A DNA stretch of 13,642 nucleotides from an uncultured Verrucomicrobiales bacterium. GTDB lineage: Bacteria; Verrucomicrobiota; Verrucomicrobiia; Verrucomicrobiales; Akkermansiaceae. Location of the stretch: positions 1 to 13,642 of the forward strand of contig CALFTQ010000127.1 in the NCBI GenBank assembly GCA_937916135.1. Reading direction: 5' to 3'. The position numbers and the translations under genes are program-made. This document shows, one piece after another, positions 1 through 6,267 of the stretch. Numbering within the stretch: position 1 is the stretch's first letter; every line of letters starts with the position of its first letter. The notes beneath the pieces are model-generated. The model ran no database searches, was not told the DNA's origin, and was given only the letters and a program-made list of their open reading frames with translations.

Positions 1-131
1 CTCCTTTGTCTTTTCTTCCTCGCGGGGCTCATTCCACAATTATTGCAGAAGAGCCATATTTAACGGCTTACGGAGTCCTGATATTGCAACAAAAAAGAAC
101 CAAGGACGATTCAAACAGCCGATTTTTAAGC

Positions 132-180
132 TCCGGGACGTTCCCGGGACTGCAAAGGACTAGGGGTACAGGATACCCCT
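132..180. repeat. Two tandem short hairpins
   Basis: The first hairpin pairs CCGGGA (133-138) with TCCCGG (142-147) around a 3-nt loop. The second pairs AGGGGT (162-167) with ACCCCT (175-180) around a 7-nt loop. Neither is followed by a clear T-run on the plus strand. On the minus strand the first is followed by a short CTTAAAAAT tract, so it could end a minus-strand transcript. The function is unknown. Confidence 0.4.
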
Positions 181-480
181 CACCTCCATTATCAGGCATA
201 ATCTGCATAGATTCAGCGTCTTATGAAAATTATGGCAGTTTTCTCTTCTTGTAATTCATATATTGATTGTAAACGCTTAGCGACAATAATTTAACCAGAG
301 CGTATACTGCCCTGCCATTTTTCAGCCCAAAATCGTCCTGCTCTGTGCTAAATCAACCGCAAATTCCGGGAGGACTGTAGGGGCTCAGATTGACCTGAAA
401 TCGCTTCTTAAATCATCCTGTAAGTGATTGAAAATAAATGAAGAAAAAAGCAAAAAAGTGCTGGGCGTTTATCGTGAGTT

Positions 481-489
481 TGCTATACT
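481..489 (+). promoter_or_regulatory. Extended -10 promoter for the gene at 530
   Basis: TGCTATACT (481-489) is an extended -10 element: TG, one base, then TATACT. It lies about 40 nt upstream of the ATG at 530, which puts the transcription start near 496. No good -35 box is present at the usual distance, which is typical of extended -10 promoters. The assignment rests on motif match alone. Confidence 0.4.
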
Positions 490-529
490 CTACAACGAGA
501 TAAAGCCTTAATAGCCAAACGATTAAACC

Positions 530-1033
530 ATGCAAACAAGACTCCGAATAACCCGCTACCAGAAGGCCCGCTACTGGGCGATTTGGAACGAGGGGGAGCT
601 ACTGAGCGTGACTGTTTACAGAAAAGGCGCACAAGCGGTTCTCAACTACATCAACAATATCATTAACACCCCTACAACACACAACAAGACTATGGCTAAG
701 ACCAAATCCAACGATACCTCAGCAAACGACACTACCATCCTCAAGGCCGTCAATGGCGAGGGCAAGACAATCCGAATTAAGTTCGACCCGCTGGGCGTAA
801 GCGTCTGCTACAACTTAAAGGGTAAGTGGATAGCTCATGAAATCTACAACCAGCCGCTGCCTGAGCTGGTGGCCGAGGGCGTATTCACCATTGAGGACGA
901 GGATTCACAGAATACCTACAATAAGTATTTCGGCAAAAAGGACAAGCGTTCCAAAGCAAAGCGCAAGTCCAAAAAACAGAATCAGAAAGTTAAGCAGGTT
1001 GAGTTGGTGGAAAAAACAATCCGAAGCGATTGA
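530..1033 (+). CDS. Hypothetical protein, frame ends early at a likely frameshift
   Basis: I do not recognise this gene. The 167-residue frame has three parts. Residues 1-45 are a compact aromatic and basic module (RITRYQKARYWAIW and VTVYRKGAQAV). Residues 55-125 form a second possibly folded part. Residues 130-160 are very lysine-rich. A second methionine at residue 55 (ATG at 692, reading MAKTKSNDTS) is an alternative start; neither start has a clear Shine-Dalgarno. I prefer 530 because the open frame and composition are continuous from there and an extended -10 promoter lies just upstream. The stop at 1031-1033 falls right after a run of six A (1011-1016). The next frame carries a strongly protein-like acidic continuation to 1394, so the intact protein was probably about 287 residues. 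The basic-then-acidic pattern could suit a nucleic-acid-binding or scaffold protein, but this is not a functional assignment. Confidence 0.55.
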   Translation: MQTRLRITRYQKARYWAIWNEGELLSVTVYRKGAQAVLNYINNIINTPTTHNKTMAKTKSNDTSANDTTILKAVNGEGKTIRIKFDPLGVSVCYNLKGKWIAHEIYNQPLPELVAEGVFTIEDEDSQNTYNKYFGKKDKRSKAKRKSKKQNQKVKQVELVEKTIRSD

Positions 1034-1394
1034 GGAAACTCCCCAGACGGAAGAGATGGTGGCAGCAGAAATCAATGAAGAAGTAGAAGCCGCCCTCTGG
1101 CAGGAGATTGAGGAAGCCCGCGAACAGGAGCAATTCATGGAGGCGCAGGACACAGACGAGGCTCTGGACGTACTGAACGATGAGAGCACATTGAACGAGC
1201 CCGTGACGGACGTGGAGCCGCCCGCCGAAGCCCCGGCACAGGAATCGGACGCTCAGCCCGCTGAGGCGAAAACAACGGATATACGCATGCAAGAAAATAG
1301 GGGAACTTTACAGATATTTGGCCTTGACTTATCACTATTATTAATTAGAATAAAGGCAACACAAGGGCTTCCGGTTAGGGGTTCTGAAGATTGA
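1017..1394 (+). pseudogene. Acidic C-terminal part of the gene at 530, in the +1 frame
   Basis: After the six-A run the reading frame one base further on encodes a glutamate-rich, helix-forming stretch (for example EEVEAALWQEIEEAREQ), then a proline- and alanine-rich acidic segment, with a stop at 1392-1394. It has no start codon or ribosome binding site of its own near the junction. Its composition fits directly onto the lysine-rich end of the preceding frame. Removing one A from 1011-1016 would join the two as ..VELVEKQSEAIEETPQ... Either the gene is broken by a 1-base insertion, or the homopolymer length is a sequencing error. The last 30 or so codons look less protein-like and may be read-through past an eroded original end. 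Confidence 0.5.
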
Positions 1395-1403
1395 GCGGTT
1401 AGC

Positions 1404-1597
1404 CCTTCTTCCGTGTTACACAGATGCTGACTGAAGCGGAGACAAGTTCCCTGTTCGGGGCTTTGGAGATTGTGCTGTGAGCCTATCTTCCCGGTCAGTT
1501 AATCCATCTGTACCACAGGAAGAAGGAATAGCGCAGAGTCCCCTTGTCTAGCCCTTAGTGCTGGGAACATATATTTTTTTGCGATACTTTCCTTCTT
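1404..1597 (+). other. Candidate structured RNA / leader before the PIN-like gene
   Basis: The stretch has no gene but several nested complementary segments. CCTTCTTCC (1404-1412) pairs with GGAAGAAGG (1518-1526), CAGAT (1421-1425) with ATCTG (1506-1510), and CTGAC (1427-1431) with GTCAG (1494-1498). Inside these, GGAGAT (1465-1470) can pair with ATCTTCC near 1484-1490 with one bulge. The same arm also has a second partner: AAGAAGGAA (1520-1528) matches TTCCTTCTT (1589-1597). Two mutually exclusive folds are therefore possible. A run of seven T lies at 1574-1580 between them. I know no named RNA family that this matches, and the pairs could be partly chance. Confidence 0.35.
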
Positions 1598-1633
1598 GTT
1601 ATCCCGTAATGGAAACAAATAAAGGAAATCACC

Positions 1634-2176
1634 ATGTTCAACATTCATGCAGCCGAAAAATCGGCCCACCGCAAGTTCACCAAACTCATTAAATCACACA
1701 CAGCAGCTATCTATACCGATACCTGTTTTCACCTGCCGTTCATCTTGCGCCACAGGCGCGAATTACAACAGAACGGGCAGCGGGTTAAAGTCACTAAATC
1801 CGTACAGCTGGAATTAGGCAATAAAAACAAACAGGTCTGGGCAAAACGAACACTGAACACACTCCGTAAATCCGTCGAGTACTTCGAGCTCTTACCCGGC
1901 AATAAACAAGAACGCCGTAGAATCTATATCCAAAAGCTATCAGCCTATGCAGACGAGGGCTTTGTGGAGATATTCAGCAAAGACGGTCCGCTGCAAAATG
2001 TACTCCTGACCGGCGATTACGCACTTGCCCAAAAGATTGCCGGGATAAGCAGCACCGTTGCAGTCTTCTTTCAATATTCAACTGCAGACTCGGGCACACA
2101 CGTCGTGCTGTGGTCAGATTACCAAAAGAAAATCGGCCGCAGCCCTGTTGAAGAGCTGCGGCATGGAATCAGTTGA
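1634..2176 (+). CDS. PIN-like domain protein, putative ribonuclease
   Basis: This 180-residue protein looks like a divergent PIN-fold nuclease, a family of metal-dependent RNases that includes VapC toxins. Supporting elements appear in the right order: an aspartate at the end of the first strand (D29 in AIYTDTCFHL), a glutamate in a typical second motif (E60 in VTKSVQLELG), and the characteristic strand-and-turn LLTGDYALA with D128. A fourth acidic residue may be D107 or E108. It is somewhat longer than a typical VapC (about 130-150 residues). The start is supported by AAAGGA about 8 nt upstream of the ATG. No antitoxin-like gene is adjacent; the preceding 240 bases are non-coding with inverted repeats. 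A perfect 8-bp inverted repeat (2136-2143 and 2155-2162) lies inside the last codons. The PIN assignment comes from motif order only; a different Rossmann-like fold is possible. Confidence 0.5.
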   Translation: MFNIHAAEKSAHRKFTKLIKSHTAAIYTDTCFHLPFILRHRRELQQNGQRVKVTKSVQLELGNKNKQVWAKRTLNTLRKSVEYFELLPGNKQERRRIYIQKLSAYADEGFVEIFSKDGPLQNVLLTGDYALAQKIAGISSTVAVFFQYSTADSGTHVVLWSDYQKKIGRSPVEELRHGIS

Positions 2177-2339
2177 CTACAAGCGGCCTATCAGAACTCT
2201 AGACATCAGAGGGTATAGATTGATATAAAAATTGTACACGCCAGCTGCGCACAAGTGAGGGGGCTTAAATTGGCTTCCTAAGTGTCGAAAGAATGGCGCC
2301 AGCTTATTATCCATCTTACACTAATTGGACAATGTGAAT

Positions 2340-3347
2340 TTAGGAGGACTGCCCTTTTTGTTGATTTCGTTTTGTATATTCCATAACCCACTCAGCCAGA
2401 TTGAAAGATTCGGGAAGGGGGTGATTAGCAGCGTCTGCCCATACGCACAGCTTTTGAGCTTTCATGGACTCTACATACATCGTAGATGCTGCAAGCTTCG
2501 TTGATTGATTTGTAATATCAGGCAACGAATTATACATAACGTTTCTTAATTTGTTTATGCCCCAGTTTTTATTTGCAGAGCCTATGTCTTGTTCACCGAA
2601 ACGACTAACAACCTCTATGTGCAATAACATAATGTCACATGCCCCAACGAATATACCCAGCTGATAAAAAAGGTTTTCTTTGTCTTTATCCGAAAGGGAG
2701 GAGTTTTTAATTTCAGCCAAAAGAAAGAGTAATTGAAGTCTGTGCTGTATTGTGCCCTCTAATAATAACTGGTGTGCGGCATAGCATTCTTCAACTTCAT
2801 TTTTTGAAATTTTATTTTCCACATATTGGCCAAGCAAGTTTAATAGACGCGATTGTATGTTGCAAAAACGTTTGGCAAAAGATGCGTGCCGTAATTCTTC
2901 TCTAAAATATTTACCTTGAATATCGAGAGTTTGGACAGTTATAGTAGTTTTTTCTCTATAAGAAATGTATCCTTCGATCAGTTTCAGAATGTATGCTTTT
3001 TCGTTAAGCTGATTTTGTTTTTTTGATTGAGATTTTAATATATCAAGTTCGTTTTGCTGTACGTGTAACGATTGTTTTTGTTGTTGCAGGGTTACAATGA
3101 CACCAGCAACACTTATGCCTGTGAATAGGCACGTCAAGCACCCAAACATGTCACCGAATGTACCGGCTGAAATCCAACTTGTATCTGGCTCAACTATATT
3201 TGCACAATCTGTTACAGAAGACGAAAAGACACACCATAAAAAAAACCATGCTATACCCCATAATGATACGGCTATAATTGATAAAAGCCGGAAATTCTGA
3301 AGACAAGGTAACTTGTGGTTAGAATGATCTTTTTCTTTGTTATCCAT
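2340..3347 (-). CDS. Membrane-anchored putative abortive infection protein (AbiC-like)
   Basis: The 335-residue protein has two membrane segments near the N terminus (about residues 20-41 and 66-86). A polar, glutamine-rich, probably coiled-coil stretch follows at about 87-115, then a long helical cytosolic part. The second membrane segment begins FGDMFGCLTCLF and runs into GVIVTLQQQKQSL. That is the layout I know from the 'putative phage abortive infection protein' family (putAbiC, Pfam PF16872). Members are thought to act in phage defence by harming the infected host, but the biochemical activity is not established. The gene starts 16 nt after the stop of the Abi_2 gene and has no clear Shine-Dalgarno, so it is probably co-transcribed and perhaps translationally coupled. 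It is visibly more AT-rich than the genes right of 6268, a sign of horizontal origin. The family assignment is by pattern and should be tested by a profile search. Confidence 0.6.
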   Translation of the reverse strand: MDNKEKDHSNHKLPCLQNFRLLSIIAVSLWGIAWFFLWCVFSSSVTDCANIVEPDTSWISAGTFGDMFGCLTCLFTGISVAGVIVTLQQQKQSLHVQQNELDILKSQSKKQNQLNEKAYILKLIEGYISYREKTTITVQTLDIQGKYFREELRHASFAKRFCNIQSRLLNLLGQYVENKISKNEVEECYAAHQLLLEGTIQHRLQLLFLLAEIKNSSLSDKDKENLFYQLGIFVGACDIMLLHIEVVSRFGEQDIGSANKNWGINKLRNVMYNSLPDITNQSTKLAASTMYVESMKAQKLCVWADAANHPLPESFNLAEWVMEYTKRNQQKGQSS

Positions 3348-3363
3348 ATAGTTAGGATGTTAG

Positions 3364-4347
3364 TTACTTCCACATCGGGTGCGTTTTCCAATGCGCGGGC
3401 AGGCCCATTTTGTGAAGGGGGATGCCTTGTTGTTGTGAATCATGCAGGAATTGCTGCATGCGCACGTGCCATTGGGAGGAGGGTGCCACCTGTTTGAGCA
3501 GATAACGACAGATGAACAGGAGCGGGGCAAGGTTGGCTTGTGATTGGAGCATGGAGGTCGCCCCGGCCAAGCTGACGGTGGGTTTGACCCACTTGCCGGC
3601 TTTGTCGGAATAGACGTAATCCCAGGGCAAGGCCGGGGTGTTGTTCATGCGGGGGACAGTCAGGAAGGTTTTATTCCAGATGCGGGCATGGTGGGCGCAA
3701 TCGTTGCGCAGCACGCGCAAGGAAGTCAGCCAGGTGAATAAGGTTCCGGTATCGGTGCTCCATTCACGTGCAATAGCCTTTCTGATGTTCTTATCGGAAT
3801 GGGAATAGAAGTATACAATGGTGCCGAACTCCATTTCTCCCACCGCTATCCAAAGAGGCAGATAGTCGTGTTTGTCGCCGTAGGTGTTGAAGAAATGGTC
3901 GACGGAATCTTTTCCGCTCGGTACGATATGACCGTTCTTGTTTTTCTGAATCCGGACTCGTTCTAAACTCTGTATGTAGCCTTTCCAACTGGGGAAATAG
4001 GCTGGGCTTGCATAGTCAAAGGGAGATTTGTTTGCGGTGTGGTGGTATGCGATGCGACTGCGAAGAGCTACTTCGATGCGTTCGATGGCATCCATCATCA
4101 GGAAACGCAGCTTGCGGTCAAAGAGGTAGTGAGCCCACACTTTATCCAGCGTTGTGCCGGGGACATAATTGTTGCCAATGTCACCTTGCAGATTCCTGAC
4201 ACGGAAAGGATGCAGGTAGGCGCTGAAGCGGTAATAGCCTACATTCTTCAACCGGGTTGCAAGTAGTGAAGCGTCTCCCTCGAGACCGCGCTGTGTAAGT
4301 AGTGCGACCTGCTGTTGAATGGAGAGATGCGGCTTGAGGTATTCCAT
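3364..4347 (-). CDS. Abi_2 family (AbiD/AbiF-type) abortive infection protein
   Basis: This is a 327-residue member of the Abi_2 family (Pfam PF07751), related to lactococcal AbiD and AbiF. Family hallmarks are the N-terminal YLKPHLSIQQQVALLTQRGL, then VGYYRFSAYLHPFR (about 36-49), the helix IERIEVALRSRIAYHH (about 88-103), and LRNDCAHHARIWN (about 213-225). The last contains R214-x4-H219, an R-x4-H pattern as in HEPN ribonucleases; R98-x4-H103 is a second possible one. Abi_2 proteins have been linked to phage-induced growth arrest and to the ancestry of Cas13 effectors, with a partner RNA in AbiF systems. The open frame extends back to 4521, but I choose the ATG at 4345-4347. The family homology starts exactly there, and the longer version would translate through the promoter and the structured RNA. 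A G-rich Shine-Dalgarno-like segment (4361-4368) lies 13 nt upstream inside the RNA's 3' arm. The gene is first in an operon with the AbiC-like gene. Confidence 0.85.
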   Translation of the reverse strand: MEYLKPHLSIQQQVALLTQRGLEGDASLLATRLKNVGYYRFSAYLHPFRVRNLQGDIGNNYVPGTTLDKVWAHYLFDRKLRFLMMDAIERIEVALRSRIAYHHTANKSPFDYASPAYFPSWKGYIQSLERVRIQKNKNGHIVPSGKDSVDHFFNTYGDKHDYLPLWIAVGEMEFGTIVYFYSHSDKNIRKAIAREWSTDTGTLFTWLTSLRVLRNDCAHHARIWNKTFLTVPRMNNTPALPWDYVYSDKAGKWVKPTVSLAGATSMLQSQANLAPLLFICRYLLKQVAPSSQWHVRMQQFLHDSQQQGIPLHKMGLPAHWKTHPMWK

Positions 4348-4354
4348 ACAAAAT

Positions 4355-4423
4355 AAAAAACCCTCCCCATGTGCGCAGTTGAAGGAATCAACGGATTCCA
4401 ACCCTAAGCGGGGGAGGTTATCT
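4355..4423 (-). ncRNA. Candidate abiF-type small RNA upstream of the Abi_2 gene
   Basis: A predicted RNA of about 69 nt starts about 7 nt after the -10 box and ends in a U-tract just before the Abi_2 start codon. The closing stem is seven perfect pairs: CCTCCCC (4417-4411) with GGGGAGG (4368-4362). CGC (4410-4408) can pair with GCG (4376-4374). An inner hairpin pairs GTTG (4402-4399) with CAAC (4381-4378) and GAATC (4398-4394) with GATTC (4389-4385), with a CTT bulge and a 4-nt CGTT loop. TTTTTTATTTT follows the stem. Structured 'abiF' RNAs directly upstream of Abi_2 genes are known from comparative genomics. My identification rests on location and shape, not on a covariance match. The same hairpin also works as an intrinsic terminator, so an attenuator rather than a trans-acting RNA is an alternative. 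Confidence 0.6.
4361..4368 (-). promoter_or_regulatory. Sequestered Shine-Dalgarno-like site for the Abi_2 gene
   Basis: GGGGAGGG, read on the minus strand, is the only anti-16S-like sequence before the Abi_2 ATG. It lies 13 nt away, slightly longer than ideal. It is at the same time the 3' arm of the RNA's closing stem. Ribosome access would require that stem to be open, so folding of the leader RNA would both end transcription and hide the ribosome site. This is inference from the sequence. Confidence 0.4.
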
Positions 4424-4429
4424 GCAGTC

Positions 4430-4457
4430 ATTATACATATGGTACGGATTTTGTCAA
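4430..4457 (-). promoter_or_regulatory. Near-consensus sigma-70 promoter of the Abi operon
   Basis: On the minus strand, TTGACA (4457-4452) and TATAAT (4435-4430) both match the consensus perfectly with a 16-nt spacer. The predicted start is near 4423, immediately before the GC-rich stem of the small RNA. Such strength suits a constantly and abundantly made RNA with only occasional read-through into the Abi genes. Confidence 0.8.
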
Positions 4458-4508
4458 GGGGTGGATGGCGAAAAAAAGGAAAAAGACCCATCATAAACCC
4501 ATTTGATG

Positions 4509-4529
4509 ATTTATAAAGCACTTATAAAT
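4509..4529. repeat. AT-rich palindrome upstream of the Abi promoter
   Basis: ATTTATAA (4509-4516) and TTATAAAT (4522-4529) form a perfect 8-bp inverted repeat around AGCAC, flanked by GATG on each side. It lies about 50-80 nt upstream of the Abi promoter on the minus strand. It could be a regulator binding site, but nothing in the window identifies a regulator. Confidence 0.35.
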
Positions 4530-4572
4530 GATGCGTTATGATTTCTTGCTTTTCATTCATATCCTCGGAGCC

Positions 4573-4592
4573 GCATCCTTCTCCAAGGATGC
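4573..4592. repeat. Perfect 8-bp hairpin downstream of the 112-residue membrane gene
   Basis: GCATCCTT (4573-4580) and AAGGATGC (4585-4592) pair around CTCC. The hairpin lies 55 nt past the stop of the minus-strand gene that ends at 4648 and could mark the 3' end of that transcript. There is no U-tract on either side, so I do not call it an intrinsic terminator. Confidence 0.4.
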
Positions 4593-4647
4593 TACTCGTC
4601 TTGTAATTGCTCTCGGTATGCAGGTTGTTTTGTCTGGTTCAGATGGA

Positions 4648-4986
4648 TTATAGGGAGAGAGTCCAAAGGAGCGTTGCCAGAAGGGGAATGGCGAGGCAGA
4701 GGTAGCCTATGGTGACATTTCGCCCCCAGAGGAAGAAGTACAGAGGAAACAGCAGGAGACCCCAGAATAGCCAGGAATCCAGCATATCGACATCATAGGC
4801 CGTTTCTCCATCTATGATAAGTCCTGGGTGCAGGAGCCTGCACAGCCATGCGCCAAGCTGCAGGGGCAGATGTTGTTCAATCTGCATCGTTCTCCCATCA
4901 ATGATGAATATCAGGAGGTGGGCTATAAAGGCCACGATGACCTTGCAGGTATAGCTGAGTAGCGGGATGCCTCTTCGAACATTCAT
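4648..4986 (-). CDS. Small hypothetical membrane protein
   Basis: I do not recognise this 112-residue protein. It has about three hydrophobic, probably membrane-spanning segments: around residues 14-31, around 70-88 (WLFWGLLLFPLYFFLWG), and 91-110. A polar loop of about 38 residues separates the first from the others. It starts 51 nt after the stop of the 315-residue membrane protein gene on the same strand, so the two are probably co-transcribed. There is no clear Shine-Dalgarno before the ATG at 4986. It could be an accessory subunit of the upstream protein. Confidence 0.6.
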   Translation of the reverse strand: MNVRRGIPLLSYTCKVIVAFIAHLLIFIIDGRTMQIEQHLPLQLGAWLCRLLHPGLIIDGETAYDVDMLDSWLFWGLLLFPLYFFLWGRNVTIGYLCLAIPLLATLLWTLSL

Positions 4987-5037
4987 GGCTTCATATAAAT
5001 GCGGCTTGAGAAGATTTTTTTCAGGTGCCCGCTGTCA

Positions 5038-5985
5038 TCAGCACTCACGCCTTTGCTGCATCATGCGGCAGATGGCTTGGTGGATTTGCTTTTCTTTTCG
5101 GGCGCTTTCGCTGTTGACGAGGGAATTACCTGTTTTCATGAGCACTATCCACCCTAGGGGAATGCCGTTCACCAGAAAGAACATGATGGCCGCGCCCGGA
5201 ATCTTCCTGCTGAGCGGGTAGCCTTCGGGAAAATTCCACAGCAGGAGAGCAATGAAGTATATGATGGTCATGAGCACGAAGGCGCATTTTGCCACTGGCG
5301 CTTCCAGAAAGAACTTTTCATGCGGCCTCGGGGGAAAGATATCCGGGTCGACGCTGGGCTGGCCGGTCTGCTCATCTATCACATACGATTGGATGTCCTG
5401 CAAATCTGAGTCGTCCAAATTTGCCGCATTGAAACCGGGAATGAAACATAAATAGCGGGCAGCCAGGGCGATGACCATCAGCTGCTCTTCAGTCGGCCTG
5501 GCAAAGAGGATCTTTTCATCCACTCCTGATAACAAGGGATAGTGCCCATCGGTGGGGGGGATAAGCCAATGGTGCCTTCTCATGATGGAGCTGTAGATGC
5601 TCCCGCGGGTGATGAGCAAATCGCCCCAGAGGGCATAAGCATGTGATTGGGAAGCACTCAGCCCCTGGCGGTAGGCCCAGGTGGTGCGCCGCCGTGAGGA
5701 ATCCCGGAGCAACAGCAGCATGGGGTGCCCGCTCGCGTCGAGTACCTCCAGCTCGCCCGATTCCTGAGCCTTGTATGTTCCCAGAACCTGCTGATTGAAT
5801 AGGAGCTCGCCCTGGTGTTCGGTGGCGCCTATTCCGCCGAAGGCCAAGGTGTCGGAAGACGTGCTCACCGTCAGCGTATCGGTGGCTTCATCATAGGCCG
5901 CGAGTCCATATCTCTGCCCCGTTGCGGTGATGATATTGCCCCGCCAGTGCTTTGAGCGATAAGTACCTATGATTTCCAGATGCAT
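5038..5985 (-). CDS. Hypothetical protein with beta-rich N-terminus and two C-terminal membrane segments
   Basis: The 315-residue protein is not one I can name. Residues 1-130 are made of short, strand-like repeats with glycine turns (GTYRSKHWRG, YGLAAYDEATDTL, VLDASGHPML). This loosely recalls tubby- or scramblase-like beta folds, but the match is too weak for an assignment. Two membrane segments lie near the C terminus (about 233-252 and 263-283), followed by a basic tail (ESARKEKQIHQ). The cytosol-facing domain would therefore be anchored from its C-terminal side. There is no clear Shine-Dalgarno before the ATG at 5985, which ends next to a 282-nt intergenic stretch. The gene is upstream of, and probably in an operon with, the small membrane gene ending at 4648. 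Confidence 0.65.
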   Translation of the reverse strand: MHLEIIGTYRSKHWRGNIITATGQRYGLAAYDEATDTLTVSTSSDTLAFGGIGATEHQGELLFNQQVLGTYKAQESGELEVLDASGHPMLLLLRDSSRRRTTWAYRQGLSASQSHAYALWGDLLITRGSIYSSIMRRHHWLIPPTDGHYPLLSGVDEKILFARPTEEQLMVIALAARYLCFIPGFNAANLDDSDLQDIQSYVIDEQTGQPSVDPDIFPPRPHEKFFLEAPVAKCAFVLMTIIYFIALLLWNFPEGYPLSRKIPGAAIMFFLVNGIPLGWIVLMKTGNSLVNSESARKEKQIHQAICRMMQQRREC

Positions 5986-6077
5986 GATGCGGAGACGTTG
6001 ATTATGCCGTCAGGTTATATCAACCATAAAGAAAGTCAAGATAAATCGCGCGCAGGATCAATTGATTGTAGCCCGGG

Positions 6078-6103
6078 TTTTTCCTGTCGCATGCCAGGAA
6101 AAA
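6078..6103. repeat. Inverted repeat between divergent genes
   Basis: TTTTTCCTG (6078-6086) and CAGGAAAAA (6095-6103) form a perfect 9-bp inverted repeat with an 8-nt spacer. It lies in the region between the minus-strand gene starting at 5985 and the ferritin gene starting at 6268. The T-runs precede the stem on both strands, so it cannot be a standard terminator. A dimeric regulator site is a reasonable guess. Confidence 0.4.
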
Positions 6104-6267
6104 GGCGGATATATCAGAGTTTTGCTCTTCTCCGGGTTATCAATTTATTTAATTACCGGGGGCAAATCCAATTTTTGTGCTCCTTTTATCCCTGCAAAAC
6201 AGGGGTGAGCGATATTTATTAGATAACAGTGATACACTCGTGCTTATGTTAGGGATATGATACCAGC

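Larger units (their letters stand above)
1..520. other. Non-coding, AT-rich lead-in stretch
   Basis: No convincing gene is visible on either strand. An 82-codon open frame at 6-254 has no ribosome binding site and no protein-like composition, so I treat it as chance. The visible structure is two tandem hairpins at 132-180 and a short hairpin (AATCT/AGATT) near 204-217. The right end carries the likely promoter of the gene at 530. Base composition is clearly lower in GC than the genes after 6268, as expected of an accessory region. There is no matching direct repeat at the far end of the window that would mark element ends. Confidence 0.5.

Noticed and set aside
132..190. tRNA or tmRNA 3' end / attachment site
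   Set aside because: The 7-nt loop of the second hairpin and the following CACCTCCA are suggestive, but the loop lacks the T-loop sequence and no cloverleaf or acceptor stem can be drawn.
1010..1017. Programmed -1 frameshifting at AAAAAAC
   Set aside because: The heptamer looks like a slippery site, but the incoming frame reads GAA AAA ACA, which is the wrong phase. The continuation also needs a +1, not a -1, shift.
2136..2162. Terminator of the PIN-like gene
   Set aside because: The perfect 8-bp hairpin lies inside the coding sequence before the stop and is not followed by a T-run.
4348..4521. N-terminal 58-residue extension of the Abi_2 protein
   Set aside because: The extension would be translated across the consensus promoter and the structured RNA, has no family similarity that I can see, and Abi_2 homology begins at the ATG at 4347.
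6078..6103. Intrinsic terminator
   Set aside because: The T-run precedes the stem on both strands, so the order is wrong for termination.
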